Positions 1 through 12,344 of a stretch of 64,000 nt of DNA are shown here, in pieces (the first letter of the stretch is position 1; each line of letters begins with the position of its first letter). A program made the translations under genes and the position numbers. This DNA comes from Sipunculus nudus. Taxonomy: Eukaryota > Annelida > Sipuncula > Golfingiida > Sipunculidae. Where the stretch lies: the NCBI GenBank assembly GCA_026874595.1, contig CM049309.1:27841033-27905032 (forward strand), read 5' to 3'. The notes beneath the pieces were generated by a model. It saw nothing but the letters and a program-made list of their open reading frames with translations. It ran no database searches and was not told the origin of the DNA.

Positions 1-42
1 TGATGAACATGAATTTTGTAATAGATATTAAAAAAATCAGAC

Positions 43-839
43 TGTAACACTAGGCAGCTTGAAATGTCTAGGCGAATGAATAAAGAAGTCCGTGGTTTTT
101 TGTTAACAAATATAACTATAATTTATCCTTAAAACAACCCTAACATTACAATACACTAAATCAATACAATAACACAGTATCACAGCAGTATAACAACAAA
201 TTAATACAATCACACAGTAAAATAAACAAAGTGCACAGTACCTTGATAGCACCGCTGTCACAGCGATAGTCCTTTAAAATGTATAAGCCGGATGAAAAGT
301 TCACACAAATTCTCTCGGAGAATAACTGTCCAATGTAAAGCTCTTGTAACAATCCAGAAAGTAAAATGAAGACCAAATAAGATTCGTCACAAAATCCAGA
401 AGAAAATCTGAAGAAAATCTATTATTGCCGCACTTATCGGAGTAGGTCCCACAAACTGACATACACGCTCACTTCTTTTCTCCCCTATCTCTCGGCTCTA
501 AAACACAGCCCCCTATTTATAACTTTTCACCTCCAGCCGAGAACCTTCCATTGCTCGAACATTCTAAAGAATCTTACACAGTACACACGTTCAAAGAACA
601 TACAAGAACAACGAATTCCGTGTCTCAACATATTAGGTTTCACACGTGAGCTCGCCCCGGCTCGGCCAGGCGAGAAAGCCCAAAGCCAGCATGACAACGA
701 GAGTTCAACCAATACGGATTAAACTGAGAGTGCAACACCCTGCCAGGCGAGGCAGCCACAACACGAGTTACGCCCATGTCACACAACAAAAAAGACATAT
801 GTAAGACTTGCGCACACAATAAAAAGGGTACCTCTAACA
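43..839 (-). mobile_element. LTR of a Gmr1-like Ty3/gypsy element, apparently solo
   Basis: Reads on the minus strand, starting TGTTAGAGG at 839. It shares scattered blocks, in the same order, with the LTR at 57,311-57,776: an AGCCCCCTATTTATAA block, CACACGTGAGC, a CGGCTCGGCCAGGCGAGAAA block, and a terminal block with ATGTAAGAC and AATAAA. No Gmr1 coding sequence, polypurine tract or primer site lies beside it. The flanking five bases (CAGAC and ATATT) do not match, so the left boundary is uncertain; a TGTTAACA at about 103 is an alternative end. Confidence 0.55.
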
Positions 840-895
840 ATATTATAAACATAAAATTATTATTTTTTTTATTACCAAATTGAAATGAAAATTAC

Positions 896-1148
896 CATAG
901 GTGACTGCATATGGTGTTATTTTAAATATATTTTCATCTAGTTGATAATGATTTTGATTGGACACCTGGATCAACTTTGGCAAGCCATAAGCTGCCTGAC
1001 TTCCAAGTATATGCCCCACCTCAAGCGTGCATAATTTGCCTGAAAGGTCAACAAGATCAACATACAGGTGACTGAAGAGGAGCTGGGTAGAGCCTGGGTC
1101 GGGCAAGGTCTCATAAAAAACTTTAATAAAAGCTACTGTAATCCTCAT
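896..1148 (-). CDS. Possible internal exon, unknown protein
   Basis: An open minus-strand frame encodes about 84 residues, including FYETLPDPGSTQLLFSHLY and LEVGHILGSQAAYGLPKLI, with balanced composition unlike the AT-rich shadows around it. It ends at a plausible splice donor (CTATG|GTAAT) at 895/896. Candidate acceptors are GATTACAG or TTATTAAAG near 1,125-1,140, so the upper bound (the first in-frame ATG) is only a limit. I do not recognise the family. It lies just upstream, in transcription sense, of the LTR, so the LTR would sit in the following intron. It could be a host exon or part of an unrecognised transposon gene. Confidence 0.35.
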
Positions 1149-1179
1149 GTGTGCATGATATGAAAATTATATCAATGGT

Positions 1180-1345
1180 GCTTACAGGAAACAAAATTGT
1201 CATGGTCAAAATCGGGCAAAATTTAAGGTACTGATTTTACATATGCTTATAACTTATAAAATTTTAAAACCAAAAACTAATTTTTGGTACACAATTTAAT
1301 CTTAATTAAATAAGGCAGGACTTTTTTAATCTTTCGATTTACGAA
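1180..1345 (-). mobile_element. Family A fragment
   Basis: Reverse-complement match to the internal part of family A seen at 44,500-44,600 and 58,700-58,770, including the block CAAAATTTAAGGTACTGATT and a CTTACAGG-like start. No ends are present. Confidence 0.5.
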
Positions 1346-1537
1346 CCCGCCGACCTTCGATTTCCTTAAATCAGAAAAAAAATTGGCATTTTGTTTTTTA
1401 TTTACTTTTATATTGCGCCGCTAATCCGTAACTGTTGTCATTGCATAAAAAGCCTTGTTGATTATGAATCTGTAATTAGCGAAAGTGTCAGAACTCTTTT
1501 GATTGGCTGATAAGTAAGCTTTCCTGTTTGCAAATGG

Positions 1538-1572
1538 AGTTTTTAATACAATACAATACAATACAATACAGT
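1538..1572 (-). repeat. (ACAAT)n tail of the LINE
   Basis: Pentanucleotide ATACA/TACAA repeat directly followed by GTTTATTGGCTC. On the minus strand this reads GAGCCAATAAAC then TGTATTGTATTG, the usual look of a LINE 3' end with an AATAAA signal and a simple-repeat tail. Confidence 0.6.
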
Positions 1573-3021
1573 TTATTGGCTCAAGACAATATATACATTG
1601 TATGGAGCACCAGTGTACATGGGTGCATGATCATCTTAAAAATACAATTGAATTGGAAATTACATTCATGATCACAGAGTAGCACAACCTGAGTGCACAT
1701 GGGACTAGCACTTTAAAAGAAAAAAAAAGAGAAAGAAAGACATTGCTACATGTTTTGGCAAGTATTTGTGCAAATTGTTTAACCGAAACTAAACATACCC
1801 TAGTGGTCCAGCCACTGGGTTTTTGATGATGATACATTACTTGTATAATTATGTTACCTAAGGTACTGATACTAGTGATAGAGAATAAAGTATAAATATG
1901 CTGCATAAAATATGTGCATGTTACAATATACACTCTAGGTACTGAAATGCATAATAAGTGAATACTAATTTGTCATAGTGCAAATTTTGTATTTGTGTGT
2001 AAGGCACAATACAGAGGTGACATGTTCAAATATAGCAATATATACTCTTGATACTGGAAATTAATCCTGAAGTAATATTTCCTTTGTAAGAATATTCATC
2101 TTGTTATTGGTTTTCAACATGGTGAAAGTACATCGGTGACAGTACACCCTCATGTTGAAAAAATACATTACTAAGGTAGTACATCTACTATAATATATAC
2201 CATTGATACCAAGGTCCAGTATACAAATAATGCATTAACAATCATTAGGCATACCATAAGAAAAGTAATGTAAGTCTCAAATAAAGAGAAAATGTATCCC
2301 TTGTAATGTACACTTATTGAGTTAGAATACAAATATATACAATTAGAAATTAAAGAATACGTGAGAAATAAAATAAAGCTGTCACAACATATTCTTTGTC
2401 TGTGATGGGATGTCACACCTTTGGTTAAACTTTCTATATATAATATTTGTTCTTAATACTGGAATACAATGTTGTGAAAGTACAAAAGTAACAATACACA
2501 CTCTTGGTATTTAATTGCAATTTTGCAATACTAAAGCAATACTTCTGCTATAATATACACTAATGGTACTAAAGTGCAACATATATAAATAGTACAACAA
2601 TCAACAATTTTCATTATATACACCCTTGGTACTGTAAAACAATGCTCAATAAAGATAAAAAAGATTAATGTCTCTTGTAATGTACATTCTTTGAGGTAGA
2701 ATGCAATATACTATCAATAAACAGAGAAAAATTTTAAAAAATACTGGTACATGAAAAAAGAAAAATAAATCTATCACAGCATATTCTTTGTAATGCAAAG
2801 TGGTATTTCTGCTTATCATTACTGATATGTAACTCTTCGTACTAGTTCATTAAATATGATTGATATAATAGATAGCTACTTCTGAAATGAAAGGGAACAA
2901 TAGATACTGATAGTTACATGTTCTTTCTTTCATCATTCCGAAATTGATTAAAGTTGAGCTGGTCAAGTCAAGTTTGTTATGTAAGGATACTATAGCCCTA
3001 TCTTGTATTTATAACCTATAA
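1573..3021 (-). mobile_element. LINE 3' untranslated region
   Basis: AT-rich sequence between the RT carboxy-terminal frame and the pentanucleotide tail. It contains a loosely repeated motif (GGTACTGAAATGCAA/ATATACACTCTTGGTACT and variants) roughly every 100 to 250 bases. I see no coding frame in it. Confidence 0.45.
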
Positions 3022-3897
3022 TTATAAAAGTTTGTATGCTTGTATTAAGAATCTACTTAGATTGCAAAGGTCCTCTCCTTTGCTGCCCATCAGTTGAATG
3101 AGTTTGTACATACTAGGTTTTTTGTAATAAAATTTCTTAATGTATTTTTGGCGAAGAGTCACAGGTTCCCTATTTTCACATTTTAATAAGAAATGGAATT
3201 CATCCCCAACTTCAGAACTGTCACATTTACTACATAACCTGTCTTGTCTTTCAATATTCTGGTGCCTGCCTATTTCTATTGGTAATTTGTGGTTACTTAT
3301 TCTGAGCTTACACACAGCTATCCTCTGTTTAGTTGGGAGGTCAGTTAGGTATTTTTCAAAAACAAGGGAAGATTTAATATGTTTATAGAATGAACTGCAT
3401 TTAGGACTTCTATCAACTTCTGCTAACCATTTTTGTGTGTGTGCATCTTCAATGCTCCTTGTAAGCAGAGACCTTATGTGGGGAGCCTGGTCCTCATATT
3501 CAAAATTACAGTCTCCTAAACCATGGTTATGAAACATTGTTCTTATGTCTCTTGCCCAGCTTGTTGTGGCTGTGTTATTCATGAAGTTAAAGAGGCCTAT
3601 CCTGTAGATCTGATAACTAAATTTATCCTGTTTTCCAGTAACGAGTCTATTCCAAAAGTTTGTTATTCTTTGTTTAATTAGTAAATAAATTGGAAATCTA
3701 CCTAATTCTCCATATATCATAATCTTTGGTGTAGATTTATTTACCCTCATCACCATTTTACAAAATTTAAGATGCATCCTTTCTTTGATGGCTGTATTAT
3801 CAAATCCCCAGACCTCAGATCCATACAACAGGATCGGTATCACTATTTTGTCAAACATATCAAGCTGCAGATCTATTGGTAAGTCAAGTGTGCAACA
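3022..3897 (-). pseudogene. LINE reverse transcriptase C-terminal region
   Basis: An uninterrupted frame of 278 residues from the ATG (open for another 12 codons upstream) matches the region after the RT thumb in APE-type non-LTR retrotransposons of marine invertebrates. It begins MFDKIVIPILLYGSEVWGF, the common 'vPilLYGsEvWG' block, and ends with a zinc-knuckle-like CSKCDSSEVGDEFHFLLKC (Cx2C...H...C). It is the 3' part of one LINE whose catalytic RT lies at 4,971-5,494; the two are separated by a 1.07-kb element. Rejoining at the T-run restores an open reading across the junction. The clade is not assignable by eye. Confidence 0.8.
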
Positions 3898-3902
3898 TTT
3901 TT

Positions 3903-4970
3903 AGTTCACTCTGTGAACTTATGCCATGGAGCAGCGTCCGCCGTCCACTGTCCACTGTCCACTGTCAACTTTCCACCGTCCACCGTCTGTTACCAAATAT
4001 CTCAACAGCCACAACAGCTAACTTCATGAAACTTTGCAGAATTAATGATCATGGGATGGACATGCAAAAATAAGCTTTTGGTGGCGCCACCTATGTTGAC
4101 CTACTTTCTGCGGGACGAAATGGTCTTTTCCACTTCTTCCAAGATAAGTCAAAAAGTATTAATATTTTGGCCTTCATATCATAGTCAGCAGTTCCTTAGA
4201 GTAAGGGGAATAATTTGAGTATAAATTCAATCAAGTCTTTTTCAAGATGGCGTCTCTACAGAACTTCAAATTCTGTCGATTGCAAAATATGACAAATTGA
4301 TGTGTTTCTATACATGATGTATTGTCTGTTACCAAATATCTGAGGAACTGCTGCAGCCTTCAGTTTCAAATTTCACAGGAATATTGATCATGTGACTGCT
4401 CAATGATTTTGACCTCAAGGTGGCGCCACCTTTGTTGACCTACTTTCTGCGGGACGAAATGGTCTTTTCCACTTCTTACTAGATAAGTCACAAAGCATTA
4501 ATATTTTGGCCTTCATTTCATAGTCAACAGTTCCTTAGAGGAAGGGGTATAATTTGAGTAAAAATTTAGTCAAGTCATTCTCAAGATGGCGTCTCTACGG
4601 AACTTCAAATTTTGTCGATCGTAAAATTTAACAACTTGATGTGTTTCCATACATGATGTATTGTCTGTTACCAAATATCTTAGGAACTGCTGCAGCCTTC
4701 AGTTTCGAATTTCACAGGAATATTGATCATGTGACTGCTTAATGATTTTGACCTGCAGGTAGCGCTACCTGTGTTTAGCTACTTTCAGCAGGCTGTAATG
4801 GTCTTTTCCACTTTTATCCATAATATGTCATTAAGTATTTATTTGTTATAATCTGCCAAAACAGAGTCTCCTCTGAGACTCTTGGACTGATCTTTCTGAA
4901 ACATTTTTTTTAATCACGTGCCAAAATGCACAGTAATTCACAGAGTTAACATTAGACCCCTGGGTCTCTT
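3903..4970 (+). mobile_element. Family B element inserted in the LINE; Helitron/Helentron-like candidate
   Basis: Non-coding element starting with the hairpin GTTCAC-TCT-GTGAAC just after five Ts (3,898-3,902), followed by a CCGTCCACTGTCC-rich stretch. The core holds just over two ~338-bp tandem units, marked by GGTGGCGCCACC near 4,080, 4,420 and 4,758. It ends with AATTCACAGAGTTAAC and the hairpin AGACCC-CT-GGGTCT (4,954-4,967), then CTT. Removing 3,903-4,970 restores the LINE reading frame exactly, so both ends are supported by the target. Terminal hairpins, T-rich target, no clear target duplication and internal tandem repeats fit non-autonomous Helitron2/Helentron elements; no Rep/helicase is present. 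Confidence 0.65.
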
Positions 4971-5494
4971 GTTTGTATATACTATACATAGCCCTGTTTG
5001 CAGAATCATGTGCTGCTTTAATAGCCTGTGTGAATTTACCATTATAAGAAAATACTTAAAGCTGTCAACTACTTGAATGCTGTCCCTGCCCAATTTGAAG
5101 TGGAATGATTCCTTTTTAATTTTCCCCCTTGAGAAGATCACTATTTTGCTTTTGTCACTGTTAATAGAGAGTTTCCATTTTTCACAATATTCCTTTAGCT
5201 GGTCTTACCCTTTTTGTAGTTCTGAGGGCGAGTCTGCTAGCAGTACAGTATCATCTGCATATAAAATGGTCAGTAATTTCATCCATGTGTCATTTGATTC
5301 ATTTTGATAAGTATAGGTTTGCACCCCTTTTCTAAAAGATGATCTTCCATGTCATTAATAAATAGAGAGAATAGGAATGGTGACAGGTTCTCACCTTGCC
5401 TGAGACCACTTTGACTGGATAAGTACCCAGATACCATCCCACCCACTGATACACAGGATTTAATGTTTTCATACATGTTTTGGATCACCCTCAA
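4971..5494 (-). pseudogene. LINE reverse transcriptase catalytic region, broken
   Basis: Upstream half of the LINE at 3,022-3,897. Minus-strand frames show the RT block GLRQGENLSPFLFSLFINDM (near 5,340-5,430), the active-site YADD encoded at 5,250-5,261 followed by TVLLADSPSEL, and then KSKIVIFSRGK. At least one frame change separates the first two blocks, and a TAA stop interrupts the frame near 5,205. Homology stops near 5,495, so the copy is 5' truncated and lacks endonuclease and most fingers. It is inactive. Confidence 0.8.
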
Positions 5495-7015
5495 TAACCA
5501 AGATTGGGTGTCTAAAAGGTACGAAGAAATGGAGAATTCACAGAGATTTTCTCTTTAAAGTTTAATGAATCTGTCAATTTAATAAAATTTACAAAATGGA
5601 TAACATAACAAAAAAATGCTAAATCAAATATTGATCTGTTGAAAGTTCATAAAGGTTTAAATAGAATAGATAAAAAGCGTAACATGCATTAGATAAAAAT
5701 CGTAATTTAATGTGGAAACTCTCCGATAAATCTCCTGCGTCGCTAATTCTCCGTCATTAAGAAGTACTTACCATGGCGCGACTGAAACGCTGTTATCAAG
5801 ACCCCTAGGACTTTCGACTGAATCATTTAAATACCTTAAACGGACACGATGGGTGGGAATACCTGGGTTTGCATAAATATCATGGCAGAATGCCGGAATA
5901 TCGGTCGAGAGAAAAACAAACTCCGCGGTGATGCGACTGTTGGAGATCTAGTGGGAGCCGTGGAGCTCGATTCGAACCTTCGGCTTCGACTCCGTAAATT
6001 CAGGTCAAGCGAACGTATTCTAAAATTCATTATATTATCATACAACATATTTGGTTATGAAAAAAATATTATGTAGAATTAACAAAAAATGAGCCCAATT
6101 CCTGGAGGAATTACATTTTTTCTATATATTTTTCCACTAGAAACATGAGGTGTGATTTATTTAAAAACTATTGGTACATCTATGAGCACTGTCATCTCGG
6201 CTGCGACGTCACACACTGGGAAATCCCCTGTGACTAAAAATTATAATCTCAGTTGAAGCACAGTATTTCTGCCACTGGCAGTCCCAAATTTTCAGCAGAG
6301 AATCAAAACAAAATGCGTTAGATCTAATTTGTTGATAAAATTCAGTCAATGATGTCACGTGTACCAGCCAATCAAATCAGGGAAAAGTCTGAGAGCTGGA
6401 TGAAATCCTCCATTCACACAACAATCGCAGGTGGAATAGGTTTGCTTAACCTAAAATAGTTGGTCATTCGAGCGACCCTGAAATTTGTGATACTTTAGTA
6501 ATATACTTTAAAAGTGCAGTTATGGAGTAATACTCTGAAGCAATAGATATTTATATAACAAGATAATTTATGCTTATTTTACTAATGAAAAATAAGACTG
6601 CAATACCGATGTGTTACTCGATTTTTAATTAAATATTACCAGAATTTATCATTGGAATATGTAGACCAGCTTGTCATTTTTGTGTGGATATTCTTTTATT
6701 TGATACAACCAAAGGTATTATTCAAATCACAGTATTAATAAAGCTAACGATGGACAGGTTCATATGTATTAGATGCAGGTATATGTTTAGTAAACACTGG
6801 TAATGATATGGAACATTTTTTGTAGGGTGGAAAAGTATTTGTTTAGTTTTTGTGCCATTTTAAGAATGAAATGTTGTAACCTGTTTGAATGATACAGCAT
6901 TGCCAGCACCCATATACATGCAGGTGTAAGCCGAAGGTTGTTTTTTTCCTACCTCCTACCTATGACTCTTACAAAAATGTTCGTAAACCAAAAAATTAAA
7001 AAAAGTCTGGCCTAA
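5495..7015. other. No gene recognised
   Basis: AT-rich sequence. Near 5,960 the minus strand has GGTTCGAATCGAGC, which resembles a tRNA-type B box, but no matching A box or cloverleaf was found. Nothing else is supportable. Confidence 0.4.
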
Positions 7016-7441
7016 TGTTATATCCCTGACATAAAATCTCTAGCTTTAGCAATTCTCATGTCAAGGGAATAAATTTATTTCTTGATTTTTTACAAAGTGC
7101 ATTTTGTTTGGGCCCATAATTTGTGCATAACAAATATTTAGAAAAATATGTATATTACATATGATAATATTAAGATCAGTGGTTTTGATATGAAGCAGTC
7201 TTGAAGTGCAACAATAGGTTTTTAAAGGAAAATTTGAGTTTTTCCTTAATATCTTAAAGGAATAAAGCCATAGTGACCAAATTCGTGGCATGGTAGGGGA
7301 TTTTGGGGACATCAAACTGTATGCAAAATTTTGGATTCGTAGATCCAACGGTTTCTAAACGTGCCCTGTTAAAGGAGGGACGGACGGATGACGGACAAAG
7401 GACCATGACTATAGCCCAGATGACTTATAGTCAATTGAGCT
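7016..7441 (-). mobile_element. Family A, 5' end fragment
   Basis: The minus strand begins AGCTCAATTGACTATAAGTC at 7,441, preceded by exactly five Ts, then runs through the CCGTCC-rich stretch and an AAACCGTTGGATCTACGAATC block matching the start of the other family A copies. It fades out near 7,020, lacking the 3' end. Confidence 0.65.
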
Positions 7442-9060
7442 AAAAATGACAAAGTTATGTACATATTTTCGGTTTTCATATATAACCCCAACTCTGACTA
7501 TGGTAACGGCAAAATTAGGAAGTGTAACCCCAGGGGAATACTACTTGGAGTGTCGACAGGAGACATTGCCACTTTTACCTTTGGTCAAGACAAAGTTGGG
7601 TTCTGTTGCCCCAGGCACAATGACTACATTCACTACCATTCGGGCGCAATTGTTCATTTACACTGAATAAGGGAGACATAAGTAGCCATGGTAGGTGTTG
7701 AGATATTTTTGAAGAACGTCAAATATATAAGTTTCAAAGCTATTACTGAAAAACTGAGGCCTATAGGGCGTCAATAAGTGATATTTAGCAAATTCCCATT
7801 TGATGAGATATTGAGCGAGATATTGCTAGACTTGAAATAAAATAGTGTAACATTATATAAATGCTACTTGATTCAAAAACTAGACCCTTCTAGCTTTAAA
7901 AATGACATAATTACAAAAGCTAAGATAAAAATGCCAAGAATGTTACTCTAAAATAGGTCACCATGGTAAGCCAGAATGAAGTAAAGTGTACTAAGGAATG
8001 AGCCAATTCACCGTAGTTTCAGATCCAGTAATAAAAATTGTGATATTATTTATAAATTTCGAAGCTAAGGGACAAAAATTATTTTTGAAGTGGTTAAGGC
8101 GCACCTGGTGGCTCTATTCCAAAAATAAAATATAAGTTTCAAGATATTTCTGTTTATATATAATTTATGAGTCTTGAAGCGATTACTTAAAAATTAGGGC
8201 CTTTAGGCCATCATTAATGGAATCTGGCAAAAACCTACCTACAGCGCCCCCGGTTGGTCATTTTCGGACATTAAAAAATCGAGTAATAAAACTCTTCCTC
8301 ATATAAACAAAAGTTGAACTCTTTAGCTTTCAAAATGACCAAGTTACAAAAATAATGTTAAAGATTTTTAAATTTCATGAATTTTACCCAAAAATGCGTA
8401 ACCATGGTAACGGTAAAATGAGAGAGTTATGCATCTAGGTGAAAGACCATTAAATGACAAATGAAATGAGCTATAGTTTATGCGGCTACCGTATTTTGAC
8501 AAAGATATGAAGAAAAAGCCATTTTTGTGACCTTGACTTTACCCGTTGACCAATTATGATAAAAAACAATAGGTCCCGAGGATAATCAATTACACACAAA
8601 TCCTATACGTTTCAGAATGATTGCTGCAAATGTGTGGCCTGTAAAGGAGGGACAGATAAACAAGATGACCAGAGGTCACGCGCTTGCCGGAAATGGAAAA
8701 ATATTGTGTAAATGTGCATGTATAAGCATGTATGTGAAATCTTTTTTTTTATCATTTGATGAGATATAGTGCGAAATTTGGTGTAGTGTTTAATTCTTAA
8801 TTTTTGCCAGTCTTGCAGTTTTACTATGTCAAGTTGGCCAAATGTTACGAAATGCAAAAAATCAGATCTGTCTAGCTGTAAAAGTTGACGAGTTATAAGC
8901 ATTTCCTTGAAATCTCGATTTTTTCATGTTTGACGGGATATGGTACTTAATGTTACGAAATGCAGAAAACTAGATCTGTCTAGCTGTAAAAGTCGCCAAG
9001 TTGTGAGCATTTCCGTTAAAGTTAAAGTCTTATGACAATCTTTGCATTTTACCGACTTTT
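7442..9060 (+). repeat. Family C degenerate tandem repeats
   Basis: Non-coding blocks built from recurring phrases such as ACTAGACC..TCTAGCTTTAAA, ATGACAAAGTTA, CCATGGTAACGG and TGTGGCCTGTAAAGGAGGGA. The same phrases recur at 22.3-24.3 kb and, inverted or mixed, at 36.2-40.15 kb. Two adjacent copies of a ~120-bp monomer are visible at about 8,815-9,010 (GTTACGAAATGCA... repeated). Confidence 0.6.
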
Positions 9061-9146
9061 GTGATCTGAGAGCGCACATGCAGACTCGGACAGCAGAGCA
9101 CAGTGCGCGAGTCTGAGTATCAGCCGAGGAGCAGTGATATTTTTCA

Positions 9147-9234
9147 CGGTCGATCCCACCCCGAGCTTAGCTCTGTGGGGAGACCGTGTATGACTCACAC
9201 GGTACTGCGATGGGGGGGGGGGGGGGGGGGGGGG
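9147..9234. repeat. Hairpin followed by a 23-base G run
   Basis: CACGGTCGATCCCACC (9,147-9,162) pairs imperfectly with TGTGGGGAGACCGTG some 13 bases later. This is followed by 23 consecutive G (9,212-9,234). Confidence 0.5.
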
Positions 9235-10927
9235 AATGGGGATTCCTCGGTGTTATGCTTGCGCCCTCTATGGATGCACCACTGAATAAATATGGTATAA
9301 TAAACCCTAATACGGCATTAAAAAATACAGTTATAAATTACGATGTCATTCAAAATAAAAACAGTAATATATTTTCCAAACGTTGAACAAATATGAAAAT
9401 TCAATATATCCCAGTAGGTCATCGCTGGAAAAAATATACATGTATCATATACAAAACGAAATGTCCTTCAATATGTTAGAGTTCTACGATATTTAAACAA
9501 AAAGTTAAAATATATCTTAGAAAAGGGATACAACAGTCCAGGTAATATATAACATACTAATACATGTGTGATTATAAAATCTTATCGATTTGTATATTTA
9601 AGCAAATCGTTTTTTTAAAACTAAAATCAATTCTTTTTCAAGTTTTAACTCCTTCTTTCAAACTTTTTCAATCTTGATATTTACATATTAAAATTCACTC
9701 TTGATGTTTCAACATCACATTTCAACTTCAAATAAATTGATATTTAATAATATTTTAAAGTATATTTGCAACTGATTTCACTCTCATACGTTATAATATG
9801 TGCATGATAAGGGCATGTAAACAGAATGTACTCCCTTCAACTTTGGATTACTGTATAAGATTACAAGGATCTCGATAAGAAATTACAATTTTGAATGTAA
9901 AATCTTTAATAAATAACCATATAGAATCTTTATCGACACGTAAGACATCTGGGGCTTCAAGTAAAAGTCTGTCTAGAGGTGACCTGGTGTCTTAAAGATG
10001 CTACGGGATATAGGCATTTTTATTGAACCTGTTGCTCATCTTTATGATTCATTCCTTGAAATTCCACATAAAAATGATGACACCATGCAATAATGGAACC
10101 AAACTGGATTGATAAATCAAGTAAGATATTTACCGCTAAGATAAATATTTCAATTAAAATATTAAATATTCCCATTCTACTTTTGCTGTATAGTAATTTT
10201 TATCTTAATATAATAATATATGCATCTGAATATTCCGTGTATACTCACTATTTTTATTTGATTCTTATATTTTTATGCTCAGAAACAAAATTAACCGGAC
10301 TATAATCGGAATTCTCGATACAGAAGTACCGTGCGCTTTCGGACCTCCTTCTCTCCGGACTTAATATAGTTGCTTGTATCAGGTTCTATAATTAAACAGA
10401 ATTTATTATATCTTTAACATTTGCTCTGTAACAATTTATTTTTAAACATTTACTGAACTTTTTTTGGCTATGCAAAATGTTTTGTTTGATGTTTTTTTAT
10501 TTTTTAGTTGACGTATTTTACAAATATATATATATATATAAAGTATAAATGTTTGTGTCCTGTGGTTTTGCAAATTTTCAGAACATTAATTTGATGAATA
10601 TTGTACCTAACTGCATAAAAAATATCGATTATATATTGAATCGTTCTGCAAAAACAGAAACTATTGTTTTTTATATGATTGTAAAATGTTACAATTGGGA
10701 TCATATCTATTTACACATGTATTGTGTATTTTTTTTCTGTCAAGGTATTGTTAATGTTTGTGTTTATTTTTAATTTTGCAGGATACGTCTGATGAAATCA
10801 GTAGCAAACAAATTTTTGTAAAGCATCATGTATATTATGCTATTTTGGCAAAATTTCAAAACATGAATTGAAACAGGTTCCATTTACAGCAGGAACATAT
10901 AGGGGAAAATATCACATTGCAATGTGA

Positions 10928-10928
<1 letters not shown>
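9235..10928. other. No gene recognised
   Basis: AT-rich sequence without a supportable coding frame, RNA gene or long repeat. Confidence 0.4.
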
Positions 10929-10993
<65 letters not shown>

Positions 10994-10999
10994 TATATA
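10929..10999. repeat. (TA)n microsatellite
   Basis: Nearly pure TA dinucleotide run with one interruption. Confidence 0.95.
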
Positions 11000-12030
11000 A
11001 ATAAAAGTGTGCAACCTGACCATGAAATGTAAAATATAATTTGGCATAAAGAGTATTACATAATAGATAAGAGTTTAAGGGATTCATAATCATGATTAAA
11101 TTTTTTGGTCAATGGAAGAGGAAAAGGTTTTTCAATTGATACATGATAAATAAAATGTTTTGTTCGAAACACCCTCGTTAAAACATTTACTGGGCGTTTG
11201 TGGTTCTGTCAAATTATCTGTTTAAGTCTCTATGATATTATCAGGGTAATTTTTAAAATATTATCAAATCTTTATTTTTTTTTCATGTTTCCACAAACAA
11301 AAAAAAACGGTAACAGCGAAAATATTGATGAGTAATTATATAATCTTGTTTTACAAAATGAAATAAAATATCAATATAATATATTATAAAAAACAGCATA
11401 ATTAATGTAACAAAACAAACTGAGTTTATGAAAAATATGTGATATTGAAGAAACTGAAAATGCTTGACACGTTTGCTGACGACATAATGACCAGTGCATT
11501 AGCCATTACTGGCTTCCGAGTTTTACACATGTTATTTGGACCATAACCGGGCATTACCGAGCAAGAAATAGTCTATAACTTCGGATGGATAACTTTGATT
11601 TTTTACATAATGATAGAAAAGATCTTATTCTATCAATAAAAATGAAATGGTACTTTCTATTGATGTAGTAACATTTAATTATGCTTCGAACATTGCTTTA
11701 TTTAAAAAAAATCCTTGCTTCCGACTTCGGACTTCCGAGTTTTACACATAGCCGTTTGGAAATCCCCTACCGGAAGTTATGATTCTCCCGCTGACAGACG
11801 TGGAGACGAGTTATTCGAGTAAAACCAGCCTCGGTATTAAAAACTGCTGCACGAATACACGTAAGTAAACCGTGGATGTAATAATTATTATTTTCCCCAA
11901 CAGAATAACGTTACTTTTTGTCTTAACTCAGGAAAATTTCAGTTCGAGAAGTAGATGAAAATGAAAAAGTAGTGTCAGAAATGGCGTGCACATCTGCACG
12001 TACTAGAATTGATGCGAACCCAATAGCGTG
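11000..12030. other. No gene recognised
   Basis: AT-rich, with a short less AT-rich stretch near 11,760-11,870 that contains a donor-like ACAC|GTAAGTAAAC at about 11,860. This could be an untranslated exon, but no coding frame supports it. Confidence 0.3.
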
Positions 12031-12330
12031 TACTGTCACCCCATCGTCTCCAGTTCATCTAAAATCGACGTTTGGGGTGACAAGCTGTCGCTATATCACT
12101 CCTTGTTGGCACCGTGCACCTCCGTGTAGCCACCGTATACATTCAGGAGTCACCGTGTAGCCTCCGGGAGCTCCGTATTGAGACCGGCACTTTCCGGGTG
12201 CAGGTTTAAGTTTTTTCTCTGATCATGCTGGTGCACCAAGGATCACTACGGATGCAACACGGTGTTAACACGATGATACCCGGTGTTTACACGGTGAAAG
12301 CCCCATTTACGAAATCGTGCTGCTGTCCCC
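12031..12330. other. GC-richer block with hairpin and CACGGTG-type motifs
   Basis: TGTCACCCC at about 12,034 pairs with GGGGTGACA near 12,078, with CGTC/GACG extending the stem. Downstream, CACGGTG-like words recur (CACCGTGTAGCC, CACGGTGTTAACACG, TACACGGTGAAAGCCCC). Sequence of the same style continues beyond the 9-kb element at 21,361-21,430, so this is probably an older repeat split by that insertion. Confidence 0.4.
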
Positions 12331-12344
12331 GCACTGTTAAAAAT

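Noticed and set aside
5836-6076. Overlapping frames on both strands and a tRNA B-box-like GGTTCGAATCG
   Set aside because: No A box, acceptor stem or anticodon arm could be folded; the frames lack recognisable protein features.
7446-7670. Two overlapping ~70-codon frames
   Set aside because: They fall in family C repeat sequence and have no conserved motif.
10786-10800. CTGATGA, possible hammerhead core
   Set aside because: It is part of a CTGATGAAATCAG palindrome; no stem II followed by GAAA and no closing stem I.
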